Source: VAXT01 sp963728535
GTDB lineage: Bacteria; Actinomycetota; Thermoleophilia; Gaiellales; Gaiellaceae
Length of the DNA stretch: 64,000 nucleotides
Assembly: GCA_963728535.1 (NCBI GenBank)
Contig: CAVSKK010000001.1
Location: 2,294,001 to 2,358,000, forward strand
Reading direction: 5' to 3'
A model generated the notes under the pieces. The model was given only the letters and a program-made list of their open reading frames with translations. It was not told the origin of the DNA and ran no database searches. Every line of letters starts with the position of its first letter. Within the stretch, counting starts at the first letter, position 1. The position numbers were made by a program, and so were the translations under genes. Shown one piece after another: positions 49,568 to 57,101 of the stretch.

Positions 49568-52309
49568 ATGGAGTACAGGATTCTGGGCCCGCTCGAGATT
49601 GGGCTCAACGGCTCGTCGTTCACGATCAAGGGCCGGAAGCCGCGCGCCCTGCTCGCGTTGCTCCTCCTGCATCGGAACGAAGTCGTCCCGGCCGAACGGC
49701 TGATCGACGACCTCTGGGGCGAGAACCCACCTGCGACCGCTGCCAACACGCTCCAGGTCTACGTGTCGCAGCTCCGCAAGGTGGTCGAGGACGAGCTGGT
49801 CAGAGACGGGCCTGGATACAGCCTTCAGGTCGAGCCCGATGGCCTGGACGCGGAGCGATTCGAACGGCTTGCCGGCGAGGCTGCATCCGCCCTCGGTCGG
49901 GGAGCCTACGTCGATGCGTCCGACCTTCTGGTCGAGGCCCTCGCTCTGTGGCGCGGGCCACCGCTCGTCGACGTTCATTACGAGTCGTTCGCACAGGCGG
50001 AGATCACCAGGCTCGAGGAGCTGAGGCTCGCCGCGCTCGAGGGCCGGCTCGAAGCCGACCTCGGCCTCGGCCGCCATAGCCAGGTCGTCGGCGAGCTCGA
50101 GGCTCTCGTTGCCGAGAACCCGCTGCGAGAGCGTTTGCGTGGCCAGTTGATGCTTGCGCTCTACCGCATGGGGCGCCAGGCGGACGCGCTCGAGGCATAC
50201 AAGGATGCGCGACACGTCCTTCTCGACGAGCTGGGCCTCGAGCCCGGCCCGGAGCTCCGCGAGCTCGAGCAAGCCATCCTGCGCCAGGAGGAGTCGCTCT
50301 CGCCGAGGCCGCTTCCGGAAGGCAACGTCCCGACGCCGGTCAGCACGCTGGTGGGTCGAGACCGCGAGCTGGACCAGATCTGCACGACCCTGCGCGGTGG
50401 AGAGACGCGCCTGCTGACGCTGACGGGCCCGGGCGGCGCCGGGAAGACGCGGCTTGCGATCGAGGCGTCCCACGCGCTTGCGGGAGAGGTCCCGAACGGC
50501 GCCTTCTTCGTCCCGCTCGACACGATCCGCGATCCGGCGCTCCTGCTCCCCGCGATCGCACAGGCGTTGGCGGTCCGCGAAAGCGCCGAGCGACCGCTCC
50601 TCCAGAGCCTTGCCGAGCGGGTCACCGGGCGGCGTGCGCTCGTGCTGCTCGACAACTTCGAGCAGCTGATCGAGGCAGCTCCATTGCTCACCAATGTGCT
50701 CGAGGCCGCGCCGAGCCTGACCTTCCTGGTCACGAGCCGCGCTGCGCTCAGGCTGGGTGGAGAGCGGGAGTACCCGGTGGAGCCGCTTGGCAAGAGGGAC
50801 GCGGTCACCCTGTTCGTCGAGCGCGCCCAGGCGGCCGAGCCGAACTTCCGGCTCACCGACGCGAACGCGGCCGCCGTCGAAGAGATCTGTGCGCGGCTCG
50901 ACGGCCTGCCGCTCGCGCTCGAGCTCGCTGCCGCGCGGACGAAGCTTCTCTCTCCCGAGGCGATGCTCGAACGTATGGACCAGAGGCTCGACCTCCTGAG
51001 CCGCGGACCGCGTGACAAGCCGGCCCGACACCGCGCGCTGCGCGACACGGTTGCGTGGAGCTACGAGCTCCTCGAGCCGGAAGAGCAGCACCTCTTCGCG
51101 CGCCTCGCGGTCTTCTCCGGTGGATGCACGCTGGAGTCCGCCGTCGGCGTCTGCGACGCAGGGCTCGACCCCACGGGCTCGCTGATCGACGAGAGCCTCC
51201 TCGAGCGCGTCGGAGGCAGGTTCAGGATGCTGGAGACGATCCGTGAGTACGCGCTCGAGCGGCTCGCCGAGGATGGCGGTGCCGCCGACCTTCGCCGCCG
51301 GCATGCCGAGCACTTCCTCAAGCTCGCCGAGACAGACCCCGTTGGCAACCAGGCGGTCTGGCTCGCTCAGGTCGACGCCGAGCGGGACAACCTGAGAGAG
51401 GCACTCGCGTGGAGCTTCGACGCAGGGGAGATGGGGCTCGGGCTGCGGCTCGCGGCCTCGCTGTGGGAGTTCTGGTGGGTTCGTGGCCACCTGTCCGAAG
51501 GGCGCCGCTGGCTGGACGAGGCGCTGGCACGCGGTGCGTCGGAGCCTCCGGACATTCGTGCCCGTGCCCTGCACGCAGCCGCAAGCCTGGCGACGCGGCA
51601 GGGCGACTACGAGCGGGCGGCCGAGCTCTCCGAGCAGAGCCTGGCGCTGTGGGAGGAGCTGGGCGACGTCTCCGGCACCGCCCGCTCGCTGCTCTCACTG
51701 GGCACGGTCGCCGCCGAGCAGGGAGACCACGAGCGGGCGATCTCGCTGTCGGAGCGCGCGGCGGAGCTCTATCGCGAGTCCGGCGACCAGCGTGGCCATG
51801 CGCTCGCAGTCAGCAACCTCGGCGGGATCGCACTCGAGGACGGCGACTATGTGAAGGCCGCGTCGCTCAGTGAAGAGGCGTACGGGCTCTTCCAGACGCT
51901 CGAGGACAGCGAGGGGATGGCTTTCGCCCTCGTCAACCAGGGATTCGCTGCGCTCTTCGAGCACGAACACGAGCGCGCGCTCGTCTTTCTCCGCAAGGCG
52001 CTGCGCCGGCTCGTGGAGCTCGAGTTCCGCGACGTCATCGGATACTGCTTCGAAGGTCTCGCCGCGGTGCTTTCCCTGACCGGCCAGGCGGGGTCCGCTG
52101 CACGACTACTCGGAGCCGCGGAGGCCCTGCGGGAGAGCCTCGGCGTCGGCCTGGCGCCGGCCGAGCGGGAGACGCACGAAGAGACGAAGCTTGCCCTCCG
52201 CGAGGCTCTGGGCGAGGAGGAGTTCAGCGCCGTGTGGCGACTCGGGCGCGAGCTGACCCTGGACGAAGCTATCGTGTATGCGCTTCAGGCAGAAGCGGCT
52301 CCGGCCTAG
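49568..52309 (+). CDS. SARP-family regulator with NB-ARC and TPR domains (AfsR-like)
   Basis: 913 residues. Residues 1-95 are an OmpR-like DNA-binding domain (MEYRILGPLEIGLNGSSFTIKG, LLALLLLHRNEVVPAERLIDDLWG); 100-245 the bacterial transcriptional activation domain (ALYRMGRQADALEAYKDARHVL). Then comes an NB-ARC ATPase with P-loop LTGPGGAGKTRLAIE and LVLLDNFEQLIEA, and TPR repeats to the end. AfsR-type proteins activate target promoters in an ATP- and signal-dependent way. The NB-ARC and TPR parts resemble the two cyclase-linked regulators at 8379 and 10921. It precedes the sulfur operon by 58 bases and may control it. Confidence 0.88.
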   Translation: MEYRILGPLEIGLNGSSFTIKGRKPRALLALLLLHRNEVVPAERLIDDLWGENPPATAANTLQVYVSQLRKVVEDELVRDGPGYSLQVEPDGLDAERFERLAGEAASALGRGAYVDASDLLVEALALWRGPPLVDVHYESFAQAEITRLEELRLAALEGRLEADLGLGRHSQVVGELEALVAENPLRERLRGQLMLALYRMGRQADALEAYKDARHVLLDELGLEPGPELRELEQAILRQEESLSPRPLPEGNVPTPVSTLVGRDRELDQICTTLRGGETRLLTLTGPGGAGKTRLAIEASHALAGEVPNGAFFVPLDTIRDPALLLPAIAQALAVRESAERPLLQSLAERVTGRRALVLLDNFEQLIEAAPLLTNVLEAAPSLTFLVTSRAALRLGGEREYPVEPLGKRDAVTLFVERAQAAEPNFRLTDANAAAVEEICARLDGLPLALELAAARTKLLSPEAMLERMDQRLDLLSRGPRDKPARHRALRDTVAWSYELLEPEEQHLFARLAVFSGGCTLESAVGVCDAGLDPTGSLIDESLLERVGGRFRMLETIREYALERLAEDGGAADLRRRHAEHFLKLAETDPVGNQAVWLAQVDAERDNLREALAWSFDAGEMGLGLRLAASLWEFWWVRGHLSEGRRWLDEALARGASEPPDIRARALHAAASLATRQGDYERAAELSEQSLALWEELGDVSGTARSLLSLGTVAAEQGDHERAISLSERAAELYRESGDQRGHALAVSNLGGIALEDGDYVKAASLSEEAYGLFQTLEDSEGMAFALVNQGFAALFEHEHERALVFLRKALRRLVELEFRDVIGYCFEGLAAVLSLTGQAGSAARLLGAAEALRESLGVGLAPAERETHEETKLALREALGEEEFSAVWRLGRELTLDEAIVYALQAEAAPA

Positions 52310-52315
52310 GATCTA

Positions 52316-52332
52316 AATAAGCATTACTTATT
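52316..52332 (+). promoter_or_regulatory. LysR-type operator (AATAAG-N5-CTTATT)
   Basis: A perfect 6-base inverted repeat with the T-N11-A layout of LysR boxes, in a strikingly AT-rich 58-base gap before the sulfur operon. It lies 21 bases upstream of a TATAGT -10 box, a position suited to activation. Confidence 0.55.
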
Positions 52333-52353
52333 ACTAGAATTAGAAATCAGTGG

Positions 52354-52359
52354 TATAGT
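52354..52359 (+). promoter_or_regulatory. Leaderless -10 element (TATAGT) of the sulfur operon
   Basis: TATAGT is 8 bases before the ATG at 52368 and is the best -10 match among the leaderless-type promoters here. A weak TTACTA lies 17 bases further upstream. Confidence 0.5.
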
Positions 52360-52367
52360 CGCCTGCG

Positions 52368-53558
52368 ATGGCCGCTCCCCAGGTGTTCGACGTGCTCGTG
52401 GTCGGAAGTGGAGCTTCCGGGCTTGCGGCGGCCGTCTCGGCGGAGCGCGCGGGAGCAAAGGTGGCGCTCGTCGCCAAGGGAGCCCTCCAGTCGTGCAACT
52501 CGGCAAAGGCGCAGGGTGGAATCCAGGCCGCCTTCGGCGAGGACGATTCGCCTGAGCAGCACGCCGAGGACGTCTGGCAGAGCTCCCACGAAAGCGCAGA
52601 CCGCCGGCTCGTCGAGGTCCTGACCGCCGAAGCGCCCGGAGCCATCCACTGGCTCGAGGAGCTCGGAGTCGAGTTCACGCGCGAGAACGGCGGCTACCGG
52701 CTCGCGCGCTGCGGAGGCGCGTCCCGGAAGCGGTTGCTCCAGGTCGGCGACCGGACCGGGCACGCGATCACGAAGAAGCTGCGCGATGCGGTCGAGTCGT
52801 CGAGCATTCGAACCTTCCCGAAGGCGCCGCTGACCGAGCTCCAGGCAGGTGAGAACGGCTGGCGCGCGCTGTGCGGCGAGCATGTGATCGATGCGGGCAC
52901 AGTCGTGCTCGCGGCGGGCGGCCGCTGCTTCCGCGTGGCCGAGGAACGTGGCGAGCTGACGACGAATCATCCGGGCGCGACTGGCGAGGTGACGGAGATC
53001 GCCGTCGAGCTCGGTGCCGAGACGCGCGACTACGACGCGCTCCAGTACCACCCGAACGGCGGCGCCTGGCCGGGGCCGATGCAGGGCTATTCGATTCCCG
53101 AGACGACGCGCGCTTACGGCGCCGTGCTCCTCAATGCCGACCGCGAGGAGTTCACCGACTCGCTCGGCCCGCGGGACGAGGTCTCACAGGCGATCTTCGA
53201 AGAGGTGGAGTCCGGCCGCGGGGTCGAGACACCCGACGGCCGCCCCGCTGTCTACCTCGATACGACCCGCATCGCCGAGGTTGATGCGGACATCTCGCTC
53301 CCATACATGCTTCGCCGCTACCGCGCGGGCGGGATCGACCCGCTCGAGGAGCCGATCCTCACGTTTCCCGTGCTCCACTACCAGAACGGCGGGCTCGTGA
53401 TCGACGAGCACTCCGAGACGACGGTCGAGGGCCTCTACGCCTGCGGCGAGATTGCGGGCGGCACACACGGACGCAACCGGATGATGGGCAACTCGTTGCT
53501 CGAGTGCACGGTCTTCGGCCGGCGCGCGGGCAAGGCAGCCGCGGAGAAGGCGGCATGA
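52368..53558 (+). CDS. FAD-dependent oxidoreductase, fumarate reductase/aspartate oxidase family
   Basis: 396 residues. The FAD-binding start is VFDVLVVGSGASGLAAAVSAERAGA; KAQGGIQAAFGEDD, LQYHPNGGAWPG, IPETTRAYGAVLLN and GLYACGEIAGGTHGRNRMMGNSLLE follow the FrdA/SdhA/NadB pattern, with active-site His and Arg positions kept. It lacks the C-terminal helical domain of SdhA, FrdA and NadB, which are 500-600 residues. It would reduce or oxidise a fumarate-like dicarboxylate or analogue. As first gene of the run fumarase-comA-cysH-cysC-sat it may act on a sulfonate analogue. The substrate is unknown. Confidence 0.82.
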   Translation: MAAPQVFDVLVVGSGASGLAAAVSAERAGAKVALVAKGALQSCNSAKAQGGIQAAFGEDDSPEQHAEDVWQSSHESADRRLVEVLTAEAPGAIHWLEELGVEFTRENGGYRLARCGGASRKRLLQVGDRTGHAITKKLRDAVESSSIRTFPKAPLTELQAGENGWRALCGEHVIDAGTVVLAAGGRCFRVAEERGELTTNHPGATGEVTEIAVELGAETRDYDALQYHPNGGAWPGPMQGYSIPETTRAYGAVLLNADREEFTDSLGPRDEVSQAIFEEVESGRGVETPDGRPAVYLDTTRIAEVDADISLPYMLRRYRAGGIDPLEEPILTFPVLHYQNGGLVIDEHSETTVEGLYACGEIAGGTHGRNRMMGNSLLECTVFGRRAGKAAAEKAA

Positions 53559-53610
53559 GCGCGCTACGCGCCCAAGGTACACGCAAGCGGGCCAACGACA
53601 GGCCTGGCAG

Positions 53611-54507
53611 ATGAGCACAGTCGTTACCGACCTCCGCCAGGCAGTCGAAGACGCGGCCGCGCACCTGTACGTCTGGGCGCTGAAGGACATTCCGCAGGAC
53701 CTGCGAGACGCGATCGCGAGCGCGAAGGACCGGGAGACCTCGGTGCCGGGCCGCCGCGTGCTGGAGACGATCGTCAGGAACGTCGAGGTGGCCGAGGACG
53801 AGGACAACATCGTCTGCCAGGACACCGGGATCGCCGTCTACACGTGTCGGGTCGGTGAGCATTTTCCCCTGCATCCGGCCAACATTTACGATGCGCTGAA
53901 GATCGGCACCGAGCGCGCGACCATCGACACGCCGCTGCGCTCGAACGCCGTCCACACGATCACGCGCGAGAACACCGGGCCGAACACCGGCTATCGCCTG
54001 CCGATCGTGCACTGGGAGTTCATCCCGGACTGGGACGGGCTCGACGTCAAGTGCGTCCCGAAGGGCTCGGGCTCCGAGAACATGAGCTTCCTCAAGATGT
54101 GCGTCCCCGCCGACGGCGTGAAGGGGATCAAGCAGTTCGTCCTCGAGTCGATCGTCGGCGCAGGCGGCAAGCCGTGCCCACCCGGAATCGTCGGAGTCGG
54201 GGTCGGCGGCTCGGCCGACTACGCGATGTACCTGGCGAAGGAGGCGATTACCCGACCCGTCGGCACGCGCAACGCCGACCCGCACGTCGCGAAGCTCGAG
54301 GAGGAGCTCTACGACCTCCTGAACCAGACCGGCATCGGCCCCATGGGCCTCGGCGGCGACGTCACCGTCCTCGCTTGTCACGTCGAGCACGCCGACACGC
54401 ACATGACCCTCAATCCCGTCGCCGTCAACTACCAGTGCTGGGCCGCCCGCCGCGCGAGCGCCCACGTCTCCGCAGACGGCCTTGTCGACTTCGATCGGGA
54501 GTTTTAG
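53611..54507 (+). CDS. Class I fumarate hydratase/tartrate dehydratase family, alpha subunit
   Basis: 298 residues. Iron-sulfur hydro-lyase marks: EDNIVCQDTGIAVYTCRVGE (cluster Cys), GSGSENMSFLKMCVPADG, KPCPPGIVGVGVGGSADYA and MGLGGDVTVLACHVEHADTH. It pairs with the next gene to form a two-subunit 4Fe-4S enzyme that adds water to, or removes it from, a dicarboxylate. Fumarate/malate is the default; in this operon a sulfo-analogue is possible. ATG at 53611; the 52-base gap before it holds no clear promoter. Confidence 0.88.
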   Translation: MSTVVTDLRQAVEDAAAHLYVWALKDIPQDLRDAIASAKDRETSVPGRRVLETIVRNVEVAEDEDNIVCQDTGIAVYTCRVGEHFPLHPANIYDALKIGTERATIDTPLRSNAVHTITRENTGPNTGYRLPIVHWEFIPDWDGLDVKCVPKGSGSENMSFLKMCVPADGVKGIKQFVLESIVGAGGKPCPPGIVGVGVGGSADYAMYLAKEAITRPVGTRNADPHVAKLEEELYDLLNQTGIGPMGLGGDVTVLACHVEHADTHMTLNPVAVNYQCWAARRASAHVSADGLVDFDREF

Positions 54508-54509
54508 AG

Positions 54510-55094
54510 ATGGCCGAGCACAAGCTGAGATTCCCGGCGACGGAGGAGGACATCCGCAAGCTCCACGCGGGCGACCTCGTCACCGTCGACGGCCACATCC
54601 TCGGCATCCGCGACCGCACGCAGATCCGGATCTTCGACCAGGGCGTGGAGCCGCCGATCAACCTGAACGGCGCGTTTCTCCTGCACACGGCCCCGAACGT
54701 CCGCAAGCTCGGCCCCGGCAAGTACGAGCCGATGTGCGTCGGCACGACGACGAGCGCGCGCATGGTCCGTTTCACCGAGCCGCTGGGCCGGGATCACGGC
54801 GTGCGCGCGATCGCCGGCAAGGGCGGCCTGCCCGACGAGGCGATCGAGCCGATGGCCAAGTACGGGATGGTCTATTTCGCGCTCGTCGGCGGTGCGGCGG
54901 CGCTCGAGACGACCCAGATCGAGGAGATCGAGGAGGTCTTCTGGGAGGAGCTCATGCCCGAGTGCCTCTGGAAGTTCCGGGTCAAGGACTTCGGCCCGCT
55001 TTGGGTCGGCATCGACTCGCACGGCAACTCGATGTACCACGACGTCCAGACGCAAGCCACCAAGAACCTGGAGGAGATCGTTGCCAAACTCTGA
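54510..55094 (+). CDS. Class I fumarate hydratase/tartrate dehydratase family, beta subunit
   Basis: 194 residues matching the C-terminal part of class I fumarases: LHAGDLVTVDGHILGIRDRT, PMCVGTTTSARM, AIAGKGGLPDEAIEPMAKYG and VYFALVGGAAALETTQI. It completes the catalytic unit with the alpha subunit three bases upstream. Its end overlaps the start of comA by 14 bases. Confidence 0.88.
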   Translation: MAEHKLRFPATEEDIRKLHAGDLVTVDGHILGIRDRTQIRIFDQGVEPPINLNGAFLLHTAPNVRKLGPGKYEPMCVGTTTSARMVRFTEPLGRDHGVRAIAGKGGLPDEAIEPMAKYGMVYFALVGGAAALETTQIEEIEEVFWEELMPECLWKFRVKDFGPLWVGIDSHGNSMYHDVQTQATKNLEEIVAKL

Positions 55095-55869
55095 TGGATT
55101 CCTCGACCTGCCCGCGCGTGCGTCGAAGCCACGGCACACCGGGCTCACCCACGTCCTCGACAAAGGGCTCAACCTGCGCGACATCGAGGGCATGTTCGAC
55201 ACGGGCGGTGACTACGTCGACATCGTGAAGCTGGGTTGGGGCACGTCATACGTGACCCGCAACCTGGAGAAGAAGATCGCGCTCTACCGCTCGTTCGGCA
55301 CGCCGGTCGTCTGCGGCGGAACGCTGTTCGAAGTTGCTGTCGCCCGCGGGAAGCTGGACGAGTACAAGAGCTGGCTCGTCGAGCAGCGGTTCTCGCACGT
55401 CGAGATCTCCGACGGCGCGATCGAGATTCCCCGCGAGCGGAAGCTCGAGCTGATCGCCGAGTTCGCACGCGACTTCACGGTCCTCTCCGAGGTGGGCTCG
55501 AAGGACGCCGACGTCAATTTTGCGCCCTACCTCTGGGTGCAGTGGGGCAGAGAAGAGCTGGAGGCCGGCGCCTGGAAGGTGATCACCGAGGCGCGGGAGA
55601 CCGGCACCGCCGGTATCTTCCGGCCGACCGGCGAGCTCCGCACCGGGCTAGTGGACGAGCTCACGCACGAGCTCGACGCCGGCGACCTCATCTTCGAAGC
55701 ACCGACAAAGGCGGCCCAGGCCTGGTTCGTCAAGCACCTGGGGCCCGAGGTCAACCTCGGAAACATTCCGCCCGAAGAGGTGATCCCGCTCGAGACCCTG
55801 CGCCTGGGCCTCCGGGCAGACACGATTCAGGAGATGTTGCTCTCTGAGCAGCGCGCCCCCACTTCCTGA
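55081..55869 (+). CDS. comA: Phosphosulfolactate synthase
   Basis: 262 residues aligned over the full length with archaeal ComA and Bacillus YitD: HTGLTHVLDKGLNLRDIEG, GDYVDIVKLGWGTSYV, VVCGGTLFEVAVARGKLDEY, HVEISDGAIEIPRERK and VNLGNIPPEEVIPLETLRLGLR. It adds sulfite to phosphoenolpyruvate, giving (2R)-phospho-3-sulfolactate, the entry to coenzyme M and to sulfolactate. It directly precedes the gene whose product releases sulfite (cysH). No ComB phosphatase is visible. TTG at 55081 overlaps the fumarase beta gene. Confidence 0.9.
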   Translation: MPNSDGFLDLPARASKPRHTGLTHVLDKGLNLRDIEGMFDTGGDYVDIVKLGWGTSYVTRNLEKKIALYRSFGTPVVCGGTLFEVAVARGKLDEYKSWLVEQRFSHVEISDGAIEIPRERKLELIAEFARDFTVLSEVGSKDADVNFAPYLWVQWGREELEAGAWKVITEARETGTAGIFRPTGELRTGLVDELTHELDAGDLIFEAPTKAAQAWFVKHLGPEVNLGNIPPEEVIPLETLRLGLRADTIQEMLLSEQRAPTS

Positions 55870-55885
55870 CCTCGATTTCGAAGCA

Positions 55886-56557
55886 ATGACCGCGGAGGAC
55901 CTGCTCCGCTGGGCAGACGGCGAGTTCGGGCTCGGCGACAAGCTCTGCCTCACGTGCTCGTGGCAGAAGCAGTCGTCGGTGCTCGTGCACATGGTCTCCG
56001 AGCTCGGCCTCGACCTGCCGGTGATCGAGCTCGACACACAGCTCTTCTTCCGCGAGTCGTACGAGACGCGCGACCGTCTCGTCGAGCGTTACGGGCTCGA
56101 GCTCCGTTCCACGCCGATGCTGACCGTCGCGGAGCAGCACCGCCAGGAGGGGCCGAACCTCTGGGAGCGCGACCCCGACCGCTGCTGCCACATCCGGAAG
56201 GTCGAGCCGTTGCTGGCCGCCCTCGAGCCCTACGACGCCTGGATCTCGGGCATCAGGCGCGATCAGTCGCCGAGCCGCGCCGAGACCCCGAAGCTCCAGT
56301 GGTCGGAGCGGTACGGTGTCTGGAAGCTCCACCCGCTCGCCGACTGGGACGAGAAGCAGGTCTGGGCTTACATCCAGGTGAACGAGATTCCCTACAACCC
56401 GCTCCACGAAGCCGGTTACCGTTCGATCGGCTGCATCCCGTGCACCCGGCCCATCTCGGCCGACGAGGAAGAGCGGGCAGGCCGCTGGGCCGGCTCTGAC
56501 AAGCTGGAGTGCGGGATCCATGACGAGACACCACTACTGAAGGAGGCTCATGTCTGA
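55886..56557 (+). CDS. cysH: APS/PAPS reductase (4Fe-4S, CysH family)
   Basis: 223 residues. It contains the four cluster cysteines (DRCCHIRKVEPL and GCIPCTRPI) and the catalytic ECGIH near the C terminus. The four-cysteine form is the type that usually reduces APS directly, sometimes PAPS as well. Product: sulfite. SWQKQSSVLVHMVSELG and the LDTQLFFRESYETRD region match the nucleotide-binding fold. ATG at 55886 is annotated; the upstream frame LPDLDFEA is also family-like, so a start as early as CTG 55844 is possible. Confidence 0.92.
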   Translation: MTAEDLLRWADGEFGLGDKLCLTCSWQKQSSVLVHMVSELGLDLPVIELDTQLFFRESYETRDRLVERYGLELRSTPMLTVAEQHRQEGPNLWERDPDRCCHIRKVEPLLAALEPYDAWISGIRRDQSPSRAETPKLQWSERYGVWKLHPLADWDEKQVWAYIQVNEIPYNPLHEAGYRSIGCIPCTRPISADEEERAGRWAGSDKLECGIHDETPLLKEAHV

Positions 56558-57101
56558 CGGTTTCACGCTTTGGTTTACGGGCTTGTCCGGCGCCGGGAAG
56601 ACGACGATCGCGGAGATCGTCGGTCCCGAGCTCGAGCGCCGCGGCCGGCTCGTCGAGTACCTCGACGGCGACGCCGTTCGCCAGCATCTCTCGAAGGGGC
56701 TCGGCTTCTCGAAAGAGGATCGGGACACGAACATCGAGCGCGTCGGTTGGGTCGCCTCGCGGTTGACCCGGCAGGGTGGCGCCGTGATCGTGTCGGCGAT
56801 CTCGCCCTACGCGGAGACCCGCGCGAAGGCGCGCGACATGATCGAGGAGTTCGGCCCGTTCGTCGAGGTGCACATCGACGCGTCGGTCGAGACCTGCGCC
56901 GAGCGCGACGTCAAGGGCCTGTACGCGAAGGCCTTCGCGGGCGAGATCAAGGAGTTCACCGGCGTCTCCGATCCGTACGAGGTCCCGACGAGCCCCGAGC
57001 TGCGGGTCGACACCGAGACCAACACGCCCGAGGAGAGCGCCCAGCTCATCCTGGGCAAGCTGGCCGAACTGGGCCTGGTCCAAGAAGAGGTGCCGGCATG
57101 A
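56550..57101 (+). CDS. cysC: Adenylylsulfate (APS) kinase
   Basis: 183 residues. Walker A is LWFTGLSGAGKTTIAEIV, followed by YLDGDAVRQHLSKGLGFSKEDR, VSAISPYAETRAKARDMI and VKGLYAKAFAGEIKEFTGVSDPYE, the complete APS kinase pattern. It phosphorylates APS to PAPS. AAGGAGG precedes the ATG, and the gene overlaps cysH by eight bases and sat by four (ATGA). PAPS may feed CysH or sulfation. Confidence 0.94.
   Translation: MSDGFTLWFTGLSGAGKTTIAEIVGPELERRGRLVEYLDGDAVRQHLSKGLGFSKEDRDTNIERVGWVASRLTRQGGAVIVSAISPYAETRAKARDMIEEFGPFVEVHIDASVETCAERDVKGLYAKAFAGEIKEFTGVSDPYEVPTSPELRVDTETNTPEESAQLILGKLAELGLVQEEVPA

Noticed and set aside
52368..53558. AprA-type APS reductase alpha subunit or full NadB
   Set aside because: The protein is about 396 residues and lacks the C-terminal domain and partner AprB; CysH fills the APS reduction role, so a short FrdA-family flavoprotein is the safer call.
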